A program made the translations under genes and the position numbers. Source: Limnohabitans sp. MMS-10A-178 (GTDB lineage: Bacteria; Pseudomonadota; Gammaproteobacteria; Burkholderiales; Burkholderiaceae_C). Taken from it: 64,000 nt of DNA. Each line of letters opens with the position of its first letter. The stretch's first letter is position 1. A model generated the notes under the pieces. That model made no database searches. It worked only from the letters and a program-made list of their open reading frames with translations, and was not told the origin of the DNA. Positions 44,216-54,220 of the stretch are shown here, piece by piece. The stretch is taken from contig NZ_NERY01000001.1 of assembly GCF_003063375.1 (NCBI RefSeq), positions 1,240,001 through 1,304,000 on the forward strand, written 5' to 3'.

Positions 44216-45691
44216 ATGGGATTGTTGAGCCTTGCCATTTGGACGCCTATCGCGTTCGGCATTGTTTTATTGGCTTTGGGACGTGACGAGCAGGCTAAGT
44301 CTGTGCGTTGGTTGGCTTTGGTGGGTGCTGTGGTCAGCTTTTTGGTCACGCTGCCCTTGTACAGCGGCTTCCAACTCGACACGGCCGAGATGCAGTTTGT
44401 TGAGAAGCTTTCTTGGATCGAGCGCTTCAATGTCAACTACCACTTAGGGGTTGACGGTATTTCTTTGTGGTTCGTCATTTTGACGGCATTCATCAACGTC
44501 ATTGTTGTGATTGCTGGCTGGGAAGTCATCACCCGCAAAGTCAATCAATACATGGCTGCTTTCTTAATCCTTTCCGGATTGATGATTGGCGTTTTCTCTG
44601 CATTGGATGGCTTGCTGTTCTATGTGTTCTTCGAAGCCACGCTCATTCCAATGTACCTGATCATTGGTATTTGGGGCGGCCCAAACAAGATCTATGCAGC
44701 TTTCAAGTTTTTCTTGTACACCTTGTTGGGCTCATTGCTCACCTTGATCGCCTTGATCTACTTGTACATCCAATCAGGCGGCAGCTTTGACATTGCCTTA
44801 TGGCATGAATTGCCCTTGTCGGCCACAGCGCAAAACTTCTTGTTCTTTGCGTTCTTTGCCGCCTTTGCCGTCAAGGTCCCCATGTGGCCCGTTCACACTT
44901 GGTTGCCTGATGTGCACGTTGAAGCGCCCACGGGTGGATCTGCTGTGCTGGCCGCCATCATGTTGAAACTGGGAGCCTACGGCTTCTTGCGTTTCTCTAT
45001 GCCCATTGCCCCGGACGCCTCACGTGAGTGGGCTACCTTCATGATCGTGTTGTCTTTGGTGGCGGTGGTCTATGTGGGTTTGGTGGCCATGGTTCAACAA
45101 GACATGAAAAAGTTGGTGGCGTATTCTTCTGTTGCGCACATGGGCTTTGTGACCTTGGGCTTCTTCATCTTCAACCCGCTGGGCGTGTCGGGTGGTTTGG
45201 TGCAAATGATTGCACACGGCTTCGTGTCAGCGGCCATGTTTTTGTCCATTGGGGTGTTGTACGACCGAGTTCACTCGCGAGAAATTTCAAGCTATGGCGG
45301 AGTGGTCAACACCATGCCCAAGTTTGCGGCCTTTGCTTTGTTGTTTGCCATGGCCAATTGCGGTTTGCCAGGCACGGCTGGTTTTGTCGGTGAGTGGATG
45401 GTCATTTTGGGCGCAGTCAAGTACGACTTTGTGGTGGGTCTGTTGGCCGCCTCAGCCTTGATCTTTGGCGCGGCTTACACCTTGTGGATGTTCAAGCGTG
45501 TGTACCTCGGCCCCGTCACCAATGACGATGTCAAAGAGTTGACCGACATCAATGCCCGCGAATTCACGGTCATGGCTTTGTTGGCCATCGCCATTTTGTA
45601 CATGGGCTTGTATCCAAAGCCTTTCACCGATGTGATGGAAGTCTCTGTGGCCAATTTGTTGGAGCACGTGGCTGCTTCCAAATTGCCTTGA
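44216..45691 (+). CDS. nuoM: NADH-quinone oxidoreductase subunit M
   Basis: FVEKLSWIERFNVNYHLGVDGISLWFVILTA, KVPMWPVHTWLPDVHVEAPTGGS. Confidence 0.97.
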   Translation: MGLLSLAIWTPIAFGIVLLALGRDEQAKSVRWLALVGAVVSFLVTLPLYSGFQLDTAEMQFVEKLSWIERFNVNYHLGVDGISLWFVILTAFINVIVVIAGWEVITRKVNQYMAAFLILSGLMIGVFSALDGLLFYVFFEATLIPMYLIIGIWGGPNKIYAAFKFFLYTLLGSLLTLIALIYLYIQSGGSFDIALWHELPLSATAQNFLFFAFFAAFAVKVPMWPVHTWLPDVHVEAPTGGSAVLAAIMLKLGAYGFLRFSMPIAPDASREWATFMIVLSLVAVVYVGLVAMVQQDMKKLVAYSSVAHMGFVTLGFFIFNPLGVSGGLVQMIAHGFVSAAMFLSIGVLYDRVHSREISSYGGVVNTMPKFAAFALLFAMANCGLPGTAGFVGEWMVILGAVKYDFVVGLLAASALIFGAAYTLWMFKRVYLGPVTNDDVKELTDINAREFTVMALLAIAILYMGLYPKPFTDVMEVSVANLLEHVAASKLP

Positions 45692-45734
45692 TCGCTTGTG
45701 ATCAGCTGAAACTTAATAAATAGAGAGAATAGAC

Positions 45735-47222
45735 ATGATTGACTCAACCAGCTGGATGACGATCTATCCAGAAATCGTGTTGCTGGTGATGGCCTGCGTG
45801 ATCGCGCTGGTCGACCTGCTGGTTACAAGCCCAAAGCGCACTGTGACTTACGTTTTGAGCTTGGCCTCCTTGGGTGGCGTTGCATTGCTGCATGCCTTCT
45901 ACGCCGATGCAGGTCATACCTTGTATGGTTTTGGCCGCTTGGTCGTGTCCGACCCCATGGGCCATTGGCTCAAGTGTTTCTCCACCATTGCCGTCATGGT
46001 CACCCTGGTTTACGCGCGTCCTTACGCGGGCGATCGTGACATGCTGCGCGGTGGCGAACTGTTTAGCCTCTCGGTGTTTGCATTGCTTGGCATGAGCGTC
46101 ATGATCTCTAGCCAAAATTTCTTGGTGTTGTACCTCGGCCTTGAATTGCTCACCTTGTCTAGCTATGCGCTGGTGGCCTTGCGCCGCGACAACACCCAGG
46201 CCACAGAAGCAGCCATGAAGTACTTTGTCTTGGGTGCCATGGCTTCCGGCTTCTTGTTGTATGGCATGTCGATGTTGTACGGTGCCACAGGCTCACTCGA
46301 TTTGGCCACTGTTTTCAAAGTGATTGCCAGCGGTCAGGTGAAGCATCAAGTGTTGGTGTTTGGTTTGGTGTTTGTGGTAGCTGGTTTGGCATTCAAGCTG
46401 GGCGTTGTGCCGTTCCACATGTGGGTGCCCGACGTTTACCAAGGTGCGCCTACAGCGGCCACGCTCATGATTGCAGGCGCCCCCAAATTGGCAGCCTTTG
46501 CCATCACCATCCGTTTGTTGGTGGAAGGTTTGTTGCCTATGGCTATTGACTGGCAGCAAATGCTGGCGCTGTTGGCCATTGCTTCACTGCTGATAGGTAA
46601 CTTGGCTGCCATTGCGCAAACCAACCTCAAGCGCATGTTGGCCTACTCCACCATTGCCCAAATGGGCTTTGTTTTGATTGGCCTGATGTCGGGTGTGGTC
46701 AGTGGCAACGCTGCCATGGGTGCCAACGCTTACAGCTCTGCCATGTTCTATGTCGTGGGTTATGTGCTCACCACCTTGGCCACCTTTGGCATCATCCTTC
46801 TCTTGGCCCGCCAAGGGTTTGAGAGTGAAGAAATTACAGATTTGGCAGGACTGAACAACCGCAGTCCTTTGTACGCCGGTGTGATGGCCATCTGCATGTT
46901 CTCCTTGGCGGGCATTCCACCCATGGTGGGCTTCTACGCCAAGTTGTCTGTTCTGCAAGCCCTGATCGCTTCAGGTCATACAGCCGACATTGCATTGGCT
47001 GTGTTTGCAGTTGCCATGTCCCTGATTGGTGCCTTCTACTACCTGCGTGTTGTCAAAGTCATGTACTTTGATGAAGCCGTGACGGCCACTACCGTTACAG
47101 CCGATACCGATGTCCGCATTGTGCTGTCTCTCAATGGCTTGTTGGTTCTGGTGTTGGGCATCGTGCCTGGTGCATTGATGTCATTGTGCGCGAGCTCAGT
47201 GACCCAAATGCTGGCCAATTGA
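45735..47222 (+). CDS. nuoN: NADH-quinone oxidoreductase subunit N
   Basis: [31 protein letters not shown]. Confidence 0.96.
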   Translation: MIDSTSWMTIYPEIVLLVMACVIALVDLLVTSPKRTVTYVLSLASLGGVALLHAFYADAGHTLYGFGRLVVSDPMGHWLKCFSTIAVMVTLVYARPYAGDRDMLRGGELFSLSVFALLGMSVMISSQNFLVLYLGLELLTLSSYALVALRRDNTQATEAAMKYFVLGAMASGFLLYGMSMLYGATGSLDLATVFKVIASGQVKHQVLVFGLVFVVAGLAFKLGVVPFHMWVPDVYQGAPTAATLMIAGAPKLAAFAITIRLLVEGLLPMAIDWQQMLALLAIASLLIGNLAAIAQTNLKRMLAYSTIAQMGFVLIGLMSGVVSGNAAMGANAYSSAMFYVVGYVLTTLATFGIILLLARQGFESEEITDLAGLNNRSPLYAGVMAICMFSLAGIPPMVGFYAKLSVLQALIASGHTADIALAVFAVAMSLIGAFYYLRVVKVMYFDEAVTATTVTADTDVRIVLSLNGLLVLVLGIVPGALMSLCASSVTQMLAN

Positions 47223-47236
47223 TCAGGGTCAATCAG

Positions 47237-47821
47237 ATGGATTCACATCTGATTGAATCCAAGCTGAAGAGTCAGGAGCTCTTCAGGGGTTCTTTTCTTC
47301 ATGCCTTTCGCGATACGGTGGCCTTGCCCGATGGCTCAGAGGCCTCGCGTGAATATGTCATTCATCCAGGCGCGGTCATGATCGTTCCTTTGCTGGAATT
47401 GCCGGGTCAGCCCTTGCAGTTGGTGATGGAACGTCAATTCAGATATCCCGTGCAGCAAGTGATGCTCGAGTTTCCCGCCGGCAAGCTCGACCCCAATGAA
47501 TCAACCCTTGAGTGTGCGCAACGCGAGCTGTTTGAAGAGACAGGTTACAGCGCCAAGCAGTGGGCCAAAGCGGGTGTGATGCACCCCGTTATTTCTTATT
47601 CAACCGAACTCATTGAAATTTGGTTTGCCAAAGATTTAAGCCTGGGAGAGCGTCAGCTTGATCCAGGTGAGTTCTTGGAAGTGATCACGCAAACGCCTGA
47701 GGCCTTGAAGCAGGCTTGCTTGAAGGGCGAAGTGACCGATGGCAAAACCCTCACCGGCATGTTTTGGTTGCAGAATTATTTGTCAGGTCAGCATGATTTA
47801 ACTTGGGTGAATGCCGCATGA
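47237..47821 (+). CDS. NUDIX hydrolase (ADP-ribose pyrophosphatase-like)
   Basis: GKLDPNESTLECAQRELFEETGY Nudix box. Confidence 0.92.
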   Translation: MDSHLIESKLKSQELFRGSFLHAFRDTVALPDGSEASREYVIHPGAVMIVPLLELPGQPLQLVMERQFRYPVQQVMLEFPAGKLDPNESTLECAQRELFEETGYSAKQWAKAGVMHPVISYSTELIEIWFAKDLSLGERQLDPGEFLEVITQTPEALKQACLKGEVTDGKTLTGMFWLQNYLSGQHDLTWVNAA

Positions 47822-48375
47822 AAGTCTTGAACCTTCAGTGCGCTGGCATGCACACCTTTGAGGGCTGGTTTGGCTCTGAAGACGATTACCAATCGCAGCG
47901 CGAAAGAAATTTGGTGGCTTGCCCCCTCTGCGCCAACACCGAAGTGCGAAAGTTGCCTTCTGCGCCGCGCTTGAATTTTGGTGCCGAAGAACCTCGGCAG
48001 GCCAAGTCTGCAGCCAAAGAAGACTCGTCTGCAGTAGCTGGCCCTGTTGCACCTGCTGGCGGTTTGCCTGCTTTGCCGACTTTGCCTACAGTGCCCAACG
48101 CAGAGGCCAAGGCCTCAAGCCTTTCCCAAATGCACCCTGAAGCGGTTGAGATGGTTCAAGAAGCTTGGATGAAAATGGTCAAGCACGTGATTGCCAACAC
48201 CGAAGACGTTGGTCAAAACTTTGCCGAAGAGGCGCGCAAGATGCACTACGGTGAATCGGAAGAGCGCAACATCCGTGGGCAAGCCTCGATGGAAGAAACG
48301 CAAGACTTGTTGGAGGAGGGCATTGAAGTCATGCCCTTGCCAGTGCCTGATGCGCTAAAGGGCGGTCTTCAGTAA
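47818..48375 (+). CDS. DUF1178 family protein
   Basis: MKVLNLQCAGMHTFEGWFGSEDDYQSQRERNLVACPLCANTEVRKLPSAPRL; ATGA overlap with NUDIX gene. Confidence 0.88.
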   Translation: MKVLNLQCAGMHTFEGWFGSEDDYQSQRERNLVACPLCANTEVRKLPSAPRLNFGAEEPRQAKSAAKEDSSAVAGPVAPAGGLPALPTLPTVPNAEAKASSLSQMHPEAVEMVQEAWMKMVKHVIANTEDVGQNFAEEARKMHYGESEERNIRGQASMEETQDLLEEGIEVMPLPVPDALKGGLQ

Positions 48376-49559
48376 GCGCTGTACCAATCTTTGACTGCCG
48401 CTACATACCGCTGCACACCTTCAGCCACACTCGCTGCCTCCAACGCACCATAGGACAAACGCTGGTAGTTGGCTTCGTGAGTTTGCGTCAGACCAAAGGC
48501 GAAGCCTGGAATGGACGCTACTTTGAACTTCTCTGTCATGGAGCGATTGAAGGCAATAGGCTCGACGCCTTGCTTTAATCCGGGTAGCTTCATCAGCACA
48601 TAAAACGCACCTTGCGTTTTGGGAAATTGCACCAAATCGCCCAAACCCTCTAGGGCTTGGTAAACCGTATTCCTAACTTGGCTCAAGGCTTCAACTTTGG
48701 GCGCAACCCATGGCTTGCCTTTTTTCAAAGCTTGAAGGGCCAACAATTGAGAGGGCATGGGCGCACATATGAGATTGGTGTCTTGTACCTTGTTCATGGC
48801 ATCAAACAAATCGGCTGGGAACACCACATAGCCCACACGCCAACTGGCCATGCCATAGTTTTTTGACATGGAGTAAAACGACAAGGTGTGCTTCATGGCG
48901 CCAGGAATGCTGGCTGGCGAAAAGTGCTTCACGCCTTCATACGTGAAGTATTCATAAGCCTCATCACTGAAGTGATAGAGGCCATGCTGGGCGCACAAAG
49001 CGTTGATGGCACGCAGCGATGCTTCTGAGTAAACAGCGCCTGTTGGGTTGTTGGGGGAGACGGTCAGAATGGCTCGCGTGCGTGGTGTGATGGCCGCTGC
49101 CATGGCTTCGATGTTCAAACTGAAATCGGCATGCGTGGGTACGGGTACAGGCACGCAGCCGCACATCCGAATGGCCATTTCTTGGTTGAAATAAAACGGC
49201 ATGGGCAAGATAAATTCATCGCCGGGATCGGCCACGGCCAAGACCGAATTCAAAAAAGCCATGTTGCTGCCCGCTGTGACCATCAGCATGGCGTCGGAAC
49301 CCAGTTGCACTTGGTTTTCTTGTGCCAGCTTGGCTTGGATGGCTTCGACCAAGCCAGGATGACCGCTGACACCCAAGTATTTGTGCAAACTACCATCACC
49401 CATCATGCCAGGCAGGGCTGCAATGGCTTCTGCTGGCGGGCCGTAATTGACCACGCCTTGCCCTAGTGAAATGGTGCCTGGGTTGTTTCTGACCAAGGCT
49501 GCAATGGTGGGGATGATGGGGGTTTCGACCGCAGCAAGTCGGTGGTTAGAGCGAATCAT
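48369..49559 (-). CDS. Pyridoxal phosphate-dependent aminotransferase
   Basis: SPNNPTGAVYSEASLRAI, SFYSMSKNYGMASWRVGYVV. Confidence 0.92.
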   Translation of the reverse strand: MIRSNHRLAAVETPIIPTIAALVRNNPGTISLGQGVVNYGPPAEAIAALPGMMGDGSLHKYLGVSGHPGLVEAIQAKLAQENQVQLGSDAMLMVTAGSNMAFLNSVLAVADPGDEFILPMPFYFNQEMAIRMCGCVPVPVPTHADFSLNIEAMAAAITPRTRAILTVSPNNPTGAVYSEASLRAINALCAQHGLYHFSDEAYEYFTYEGVKHFSPASIPGAMKHTLSFYSMSKNYGMASWRVGYVVFPADLFDAMNKVQDTNLICAPMPSQLLALQALKKGKPWVAPKVEALSQVRNTVYQALEGLGDLVQFPKTQGAFYVLMKLPGLKQGVEPIAFNRSMTEKFKVASIPGFAFGLTQTHEANYQRLSYGALEAASVAEGVQRYVAAVKDWYSAY

Positions 49560-49624
49560 GAGGCTTGTTTTTCAGTAGGATCTGGCAGTGAAGTCGTTGT
49601 AACACTTCGATTAAAGTATTGTCT

Positions 49625-50266
49625 ATGAACAGTTTTGAAGCTTGGGGTTCCACCTTGCTGCCCAGCATTGAATTGCTGGCCACCTTGGCATTTGCATTGT
49701 CAGGGATTATGGAGGCAGCGCGCAAACGCATGGACGTGGTGGGGGTTTGTGTGGTGGGTTTTTTGGCGGCCTTTGGTGGTGGTACCTTGCGCGATATTTT
49801 GCTTGATCAACGGCCGTTCTTCTGGGTGGAAAACGAAATTGTCTTGTGGGCAGTTTTGGGCCTTTGCATTTTGTCCATTTCGTTCATGCGACAAAGGCAT
49901 TTTGATTTGACTGAAAAGACCCTCCAATGGCCCGACACCCTGGGCTTGGGACTGTTCACCGCTTCAGGGGTGGCGCAATCTTTGGCGCTGGGCTTGTCGC
50001 CCACTGTGGCTGTTCTCATGGGCACCATCACGGGTATTTTTGGCGGTGTGTTGCGCGACATCGTCTGCAACGAAATTCCAGTTTCTTTCAAGGACCATCG
50101 CCCCTATGCCCTTTGCTCTGTGGCTGGGGGTGTTGTCTACATTGTGTTAGATGCACTGAACTCTGAGCCTTGGTTCTGCATGGCCTTGTGTGCCTTGGTC
50201 ACTGTCATTATCAGAACGCTGGCCATCTGGAAAAATTGGGTCTTGCCAGCTTGGCGCAAAGATTGA
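49625..50266 (+). CDS. Trimeric intracellular cation channel (TRIC/UPF0126) family protein
   Basis: AFALSGIMEAARKRMDVVGVCVVGFLAAFGGGTLRDILLDQRPFFW. Confidence 0.92.
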   Translation: MNSFEAWGSTLLPSIELLATLAFALSGIMEAARKRMDVVGVCVVGFLAAFGGGTLRDILLDQRPFFWVENEIVLWAVLGLCILSISFMRQRHFDLTEKTLQWPDTLGLGLFTASGVAQSLALGLSPTVAVLMGTITGIFGGVLRDIVCNEIPVSFKDHRPYALCSVAGGVVYIVLDALNSEPWFCMALCALVTVIIRTLAIWKNWVLPAWRKD

Positions 50267-50280
50267 ATTGAATCTTTGGT

Positions 50281-52029
50281 TCAAGCCATGCGTACCAAAT
50301 GCCCTGGTCTCGCAGAAGTGATCTTTCCATGGCGCTGCACTTGTTCACCCGCTACCCAAGTGGCTACATAGCCTTCGGCCTTTTGTAAAAAGCGTTTTCC
50401 ACCTGCAGGCAAGTCACGAACCAGCTGAGGTAAACCGACGCTGAGCTTTTGAGGATCGATGGCGTTGATGTCTGCACGCATGCCAACCGACAATACGCCG
50501 CGGTCTTTGAGGCCTAAGTAGTTGGCGTTGCGACGCGTCAACATTTCAATCACAGTTTCAAGCGGCATAGAGTCTTTGTCGCGGCCTTGGACCCAATGCG
50601 TCAACATGAAGGTCGTAAAACTGGCATCGCAGACGGTTCCGACGTGCGCACCGGCATCGCTCAAGCCACTCAGCGCGCGCGGGTGATCTAGCATTTTGCG
50701 AACGGTATCGAGGTTGCCTTCGTTGTAATTGAAGATGGGAAAGTAAATCAAACCTTCGCCACGGCCTGCACTCAAATGATCGTAAATCACGTCCAAGGGT
50801 GTGACGCCTTTTTGCTTGGCTCGAACCAAGAAGCTCTCCATCACGGAGGGTTCGTAGTTCAAGTTGGCTTCCAATGGGAACATGCGGCCACTGATCATGT
50901 CGATCTTGGCCAATAAGATGTCGACCAAAGGCGGAATGGAACTGCCATCGCCGGCAAGTCGTTCAGATTTTTCCGAAAGGATGCGGGCTTTTCTGGCGGG
51001 GTCGCGCAGCGCAGCAGCACGTTCAGCCAAAGGCAGGTGAGCCACTTCTTTGTAGGAGGGGAATCCCATAAAAGGATGGAAGCTGGCATCGAGGCCATTC
51101 AACACGCCAATGCCACGTGCACCTGTTTGCATGAAAAGGGGCAGACCCTTGGCCACAGCTTTTTCAACGCGTTCCTGAATGCGTAAAAATTGTTCGCTCC
51201 CGGGATCTCGCTGAAGCCAAGTGAGAGATAGCGATTTGCCGCTGGCTTTTGCAATAGCTTCTACCAAATCGAATTCAGCTTCAAACTCGGCGGGGCCCTT
51301 AAGCAGGTTGTAGTCACTCACCATCTGCACCACACCGTGTGACAGGCCTTGGAAGGCTTGGGCCAAACCAGTCAGTTCGGCATGGCTTGCCTCTGCTGCA
51401 GGGGTTTCTTTGCCTTCGGAGGTGCGGTGGTTGTCGCTGCGTCCTGTACTAAAGCCCACAGCACCCGCTTCTAAGGCTTCTCGCAAAAGAGCACGCATTT
51501 GTTCGATGTCTTTGGGGGTGGCCTCTTCGTGGGCCAAGGCGCGCTCTTTCATGACGTACATGCGCAGCGGATCATGCGGTACTTGCACCAAAAAATCGAG
51601 GCTGTGAGGCGTTGCCTCCAGCGCATTCATGTACTGCGGAAAGCTTTCCCAGTTCCACACAATGCCTTCGTGCAAGGCGGCGCCAGGAATGTCTTCCACG
51701 CCTTCCATGAGCTTGACCAAATCGTCTTCAGCGCCTGGGCGCTTAGGTGCAAAACCTACCCCGCAGTTGCCCATGACAACCGTGGTCACACCGTGGTAGA
51801 TGCTAGGGGTGAAGCACGCGTCCCAAGTCACTTGACCGTCATAGTGGGTGTGCAAATCGACAAAACCTGGCGTGATCCAGAGGCCAGTGGCATCGATGAT
51901 CTCTTTAGCCGCTTCGTTGATCTTGCCTATTTGGGTGATCCGCCCACCTTGAATACCAACGTCTGCGATGAATGGTTTTTGGCCAGTGCCGTCAACCACA
52001 GTGCCGTTTTTAATCAAGCAATCGAGCAT
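50281..52029 (-). CDS. N-acyl-D-amino-acid deacylase family amidohydrolase
   Basis: [38 protein letters not shown]. Confidence 0.88.
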   Translation of the reverse strand: MLDCLIKNGTVVDGTGQKPFIADVGIQGGRITQIGKINEAAKEIIDATGLWITPGFVDLHTHYDGQVTWDACFTPSIYHGVTTVVMGNCGVGFAPKRPGAEDDLVKLMEGVEDIPGAALHEGIVWNWESFPQYMNALEATPHSLDFLVQVPHDPLRMYVMKERALAHEEATPKDIEQMRALLREALEAGAVGFSTGRSDNHRTSEGKETPAAEASHAELTGLAQAFQGLSHGVVQMVSDYNLLKGPAEFEAEFDLVEAIAKASGKSLSLTWLQRDPGSEQFLRIQERVEKAVAKGLPLFMQTGARGIGVLNGLDASFHPFMGFPSYKEVAHLPLAERAAALRDPARKARILSEKSERLAGDGSSIPPLVDILLAKIDMISGRMFPLEANLNYEPSVMESFLVRAKQKGVTPLDVIYDHLSAGRGEGLIYFPIFNYNEGNLDTVRKMLDHPRALSGLSDAGAHVGTVCDASFTTFMLTHWVQGRDKDSMPLETVIEMLTRRNANYLGLKDRGVLSVGMRADINAIDPQKLSVGLPQLVRDLPAGGKRFLQKAEGYVATWVAGEQVQRHGKITSARPGHLVRMA

Positions 52030-52885
52030 CTTTTCTTCTCCAAACATACGCCAAAGACATGCCACTCACAATGTGCCAAATACCCCACAAGCTGGCCAAG
52101 GTCACCATGCCTAAATCACTGTTGAATTGCACTGCAATGATGCCCAGGGCCAAACCAGAATTTTGCATGCCGCCTTCAATCATCACGGCGCGGCGATTGC
52201 GTTCACTCAAGCCCATCGTGAGGCTGGTGAGCCATCCAAAAAACAAGCCGCTGGCATTGTGCAAAACCACCAACAGCAGCGTGGGAAGCAAGCCCAGAGT
52301 GAGCAGCTGACGTTCTTTGATAAGGCCTGCTACGATGAAAAGTAGCAGCGCAATCAAAGAAAAAGTGCCAAGGGGTTTTCGAATGCGCTCGGTAAACGCG
52401 GGTAGTCGGTGAGAGGCCAGTAAGCCCAATGTGAGCGGCACACCCAGCAATAAAAACAAACTGATCCAAATGCCGGAGGCGTCGATTGACAACTCTTTCA
52501 ACCACGACGCCGTCTCTGGATTGGCGACCATCATCCAGCTAAAGTTGAAGGGTGTGGCAAACAAGGCAATGATGCTGGCCACAGCGGAGATGCTGACTGA
52601 CAAAGCTGTGTTGCCGCGTCCCATGTGGGTCACTACATTGCTGAGGCTTCCGCCAGGGCAGGCTGCTACCAAAATCATGGCGGCTTCAACATTGGGAGGC
52701 AGGTCTAAAAGAAGTGTTGCGGCCCATGTGGCTACAGGCAACAAGATGAACTGCGGGATGAGCCCACAGATCACTGCCTTTGGCTGTTGGGCTACTCGCT
52801 TGAAATCGTCTAGACGCAGCTCTAGGGCCACTGAAAACACCATGGTTGCCAAGACCATGCTTAAGACGATCTGGGATGCATTCAT
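52010..52885 (-). CDS. Bile acid:sodium symporter family protein
   Basis: MVLATMVFSVALELRLDDFKRV, ACPGGSLSNVVTHMGRGNTALS. Confidence 0.88.
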   Translation of the reverse strand: MNASQIVLSMVLATMVFSVALELRLDDFKRVAQQPKAVICGLIPQFILLPVATWAATLLLDLPPNVEAAMILVAACPGGSLSNVVTHMGRGNTALSVSISAVASIIALFATPFNFSWMMVANPETASWLKELSIDASGIWISLFLLLGVPLTLGLLASHRLPAFTERIRKPLGTFSLIALLLFIVAGLIKERQLLTLGLLPTLLLVVLHNASGLFFGWLTSLTMGLSERNRRAVMIEGGMQNSGLALGIIAVQFNSDLGMVTLASLWGIWHIVSGMSLAYVWRRKDARLLD

Positions 52886-52887
52886 GT

Positions 52888-53919
52888 TCAAGACCTTCGT
52901 GCAAGCGGCAAATTCAGAAGCAAGTTTTGCGGTTTGATTTTGAGCAGATTTTGTGGGTCCATGGCCATGGCCAAGTACACCGGTTTGCCGCTCACTTCTT
53001 GCAGCATGTCGCTGGCGCTGTCAAAGTTCAGAACAAACAAACACAGCATGCGGCGTTGCCTGTCTTCGTCAATGCTTTGACCGTTGTAGAGATCGTTCAG
53101 AATGCTGCTGGCCTGCGCATCAAGGCCCACATGCCAAACCCAGTGCGCATCCTCAATTTCGCGGGCTGTGACAATGCGCACACTGGCGCTGGTGAAGTGG
53201 GCTATCCAGCGTTCGAGCACCCGGCAAAAAGCGTCAATGAGAGGCTGTCCCAAATTCAAACAGGCCACCATGTCGAAGCGTTCGCTTCGCTCCCAATAGC
53301 TGTCTTCCGTGCTGTCTTGAATCACATCCAAGTCGACACTGCGCAGGGGAATGCCGCCTTGCTTGAGCAATTCACCTAAGCTGCCAAATCCACTTTCAAG
53401 CGCATGGCGTTCTACCGTTTCGTGATCGGCCGCCATCACGGAGCCATCTTCCAACACCGATATTTTTTGGGTTCTGAACAGCAACTCTGCAGCACGGGCT
53501 TCTAAAGGCGAGCAGTCTTGGCCCAAGATGTGTTGCACCAAGACTTGTGTGATTTGATTCACCAAGATGGGCGGCACATCAACGCCTTGCCCCTCAAACA
53601 AAGCCCAGTAACTGGCTTCTAGGGTGGCGTGGGCCAAAATGCGGTTGCGAAAACGCAGCCAGACCGCCATGTTGTCGGCCGCATCGCGGTCTTGGATATG
53701 TGCCAGGTCGGAAGCTTGCAATTCAAGTCGCGGATTTTCCAGCAAGCGCTCATGAATTTGAATTTCATGCTTGCAAGAACTTTCAATGGGCGCCAATTCT
53801 GGGCGCAATAGCAGAACCCTTAGAAAATCATCCGTGACGGTGAGGTGACCTCGTGCGTCTTTTTTCAGTTGTGCGTAGCCAGCTTGTGGCCAAAGACTTT
53901 GCGCGTCTTCACTCATCAT
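52888..53919 (-). CDS. Conserved hypothetical protein (resembles DUF6352 family)
   Basis: Long intact ORF, soluble, within minus-strand run; family call from memory. Confidence 0.6.
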   Translation of the reverse strand: MMSEDAQSLWPQAGYAQLKKDARGHLTVTDDFLRVLLLRPELAPIESSCKHEIQIHERLLENPRLELQASDLAHIQDRDAADNMAVWLRFRNRILAHATLEASYWALFEGQGVDVPPILVNQITQVLVQHILGQDCSPLEARAAELLFRTQKISVLEDGSVMAADHETVERHALESGFGSLGELLKQGGIPLRSVDLDVIQDSTEDSYWERSERFDMVACLNLGQPLIDAFCRVLERWIAHFTSASVRIVTAREIEDAHWVWHVGLDAQASSILNDLYNGQSIDEDRQRRMLCLFVLNFDSASDMLQEVSGKPVYLAMAMDPQNLLKIKPQNLLLNLPLARRS

Positions 53920-53936
53920 TGAAAAGCTGTTTTCTA

Positions 53937-54080
53937 TCAAATCGGTTTTTTGCCACGGGGAATCACGGCCGTGATTTTTTGCACTGGGCGCTCTGTGTCT
54001 ACAGCAATGGTTTTGGGGGGTGAAGTGTCCTTTTTTGGTTTTTTGGACTCTTTGTTTGATTTTTGTTGACCTTTGGCCAT
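53937..54080 (-). CDS. Small basic conserved-type protein, 47 aa
   Basis: ATG..TGA: MAKGQQKSNKESKKPKKDTSPPKTIAVDTERPVQKITAVIPRGKKPI; AAGGTGA upstream; absent from the ORF track (below 60 aa). Confidence 0.65.
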   Translation of the reverse strand: MAKGQQKSNKESKKPKKDTSPPKTIAVDTERPVQKITAVIPRGKKPI

Positions 54081-54220
54081 AGCATCACCTTGAGGTAGTT
54101 AAGCGCCCAGTTTACGCGAGGCACAATCAATGCCCAAGGGGGAACCATCACAGATGCTGCATATTCAGGGTTTGTCATGACAATTTTTCACATCATCGCC
54201 ATTCAATTGCGCTTTGACAT

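Noticed and set aside
53961-53976. 16-bp palindrome AATCACGGCCGTGATT followed by T6 (terminator-like on plus strand)
   Set aside because: Lies inside the 47-aa coding frame, has no loop, and no plus-strand gene reads into it.
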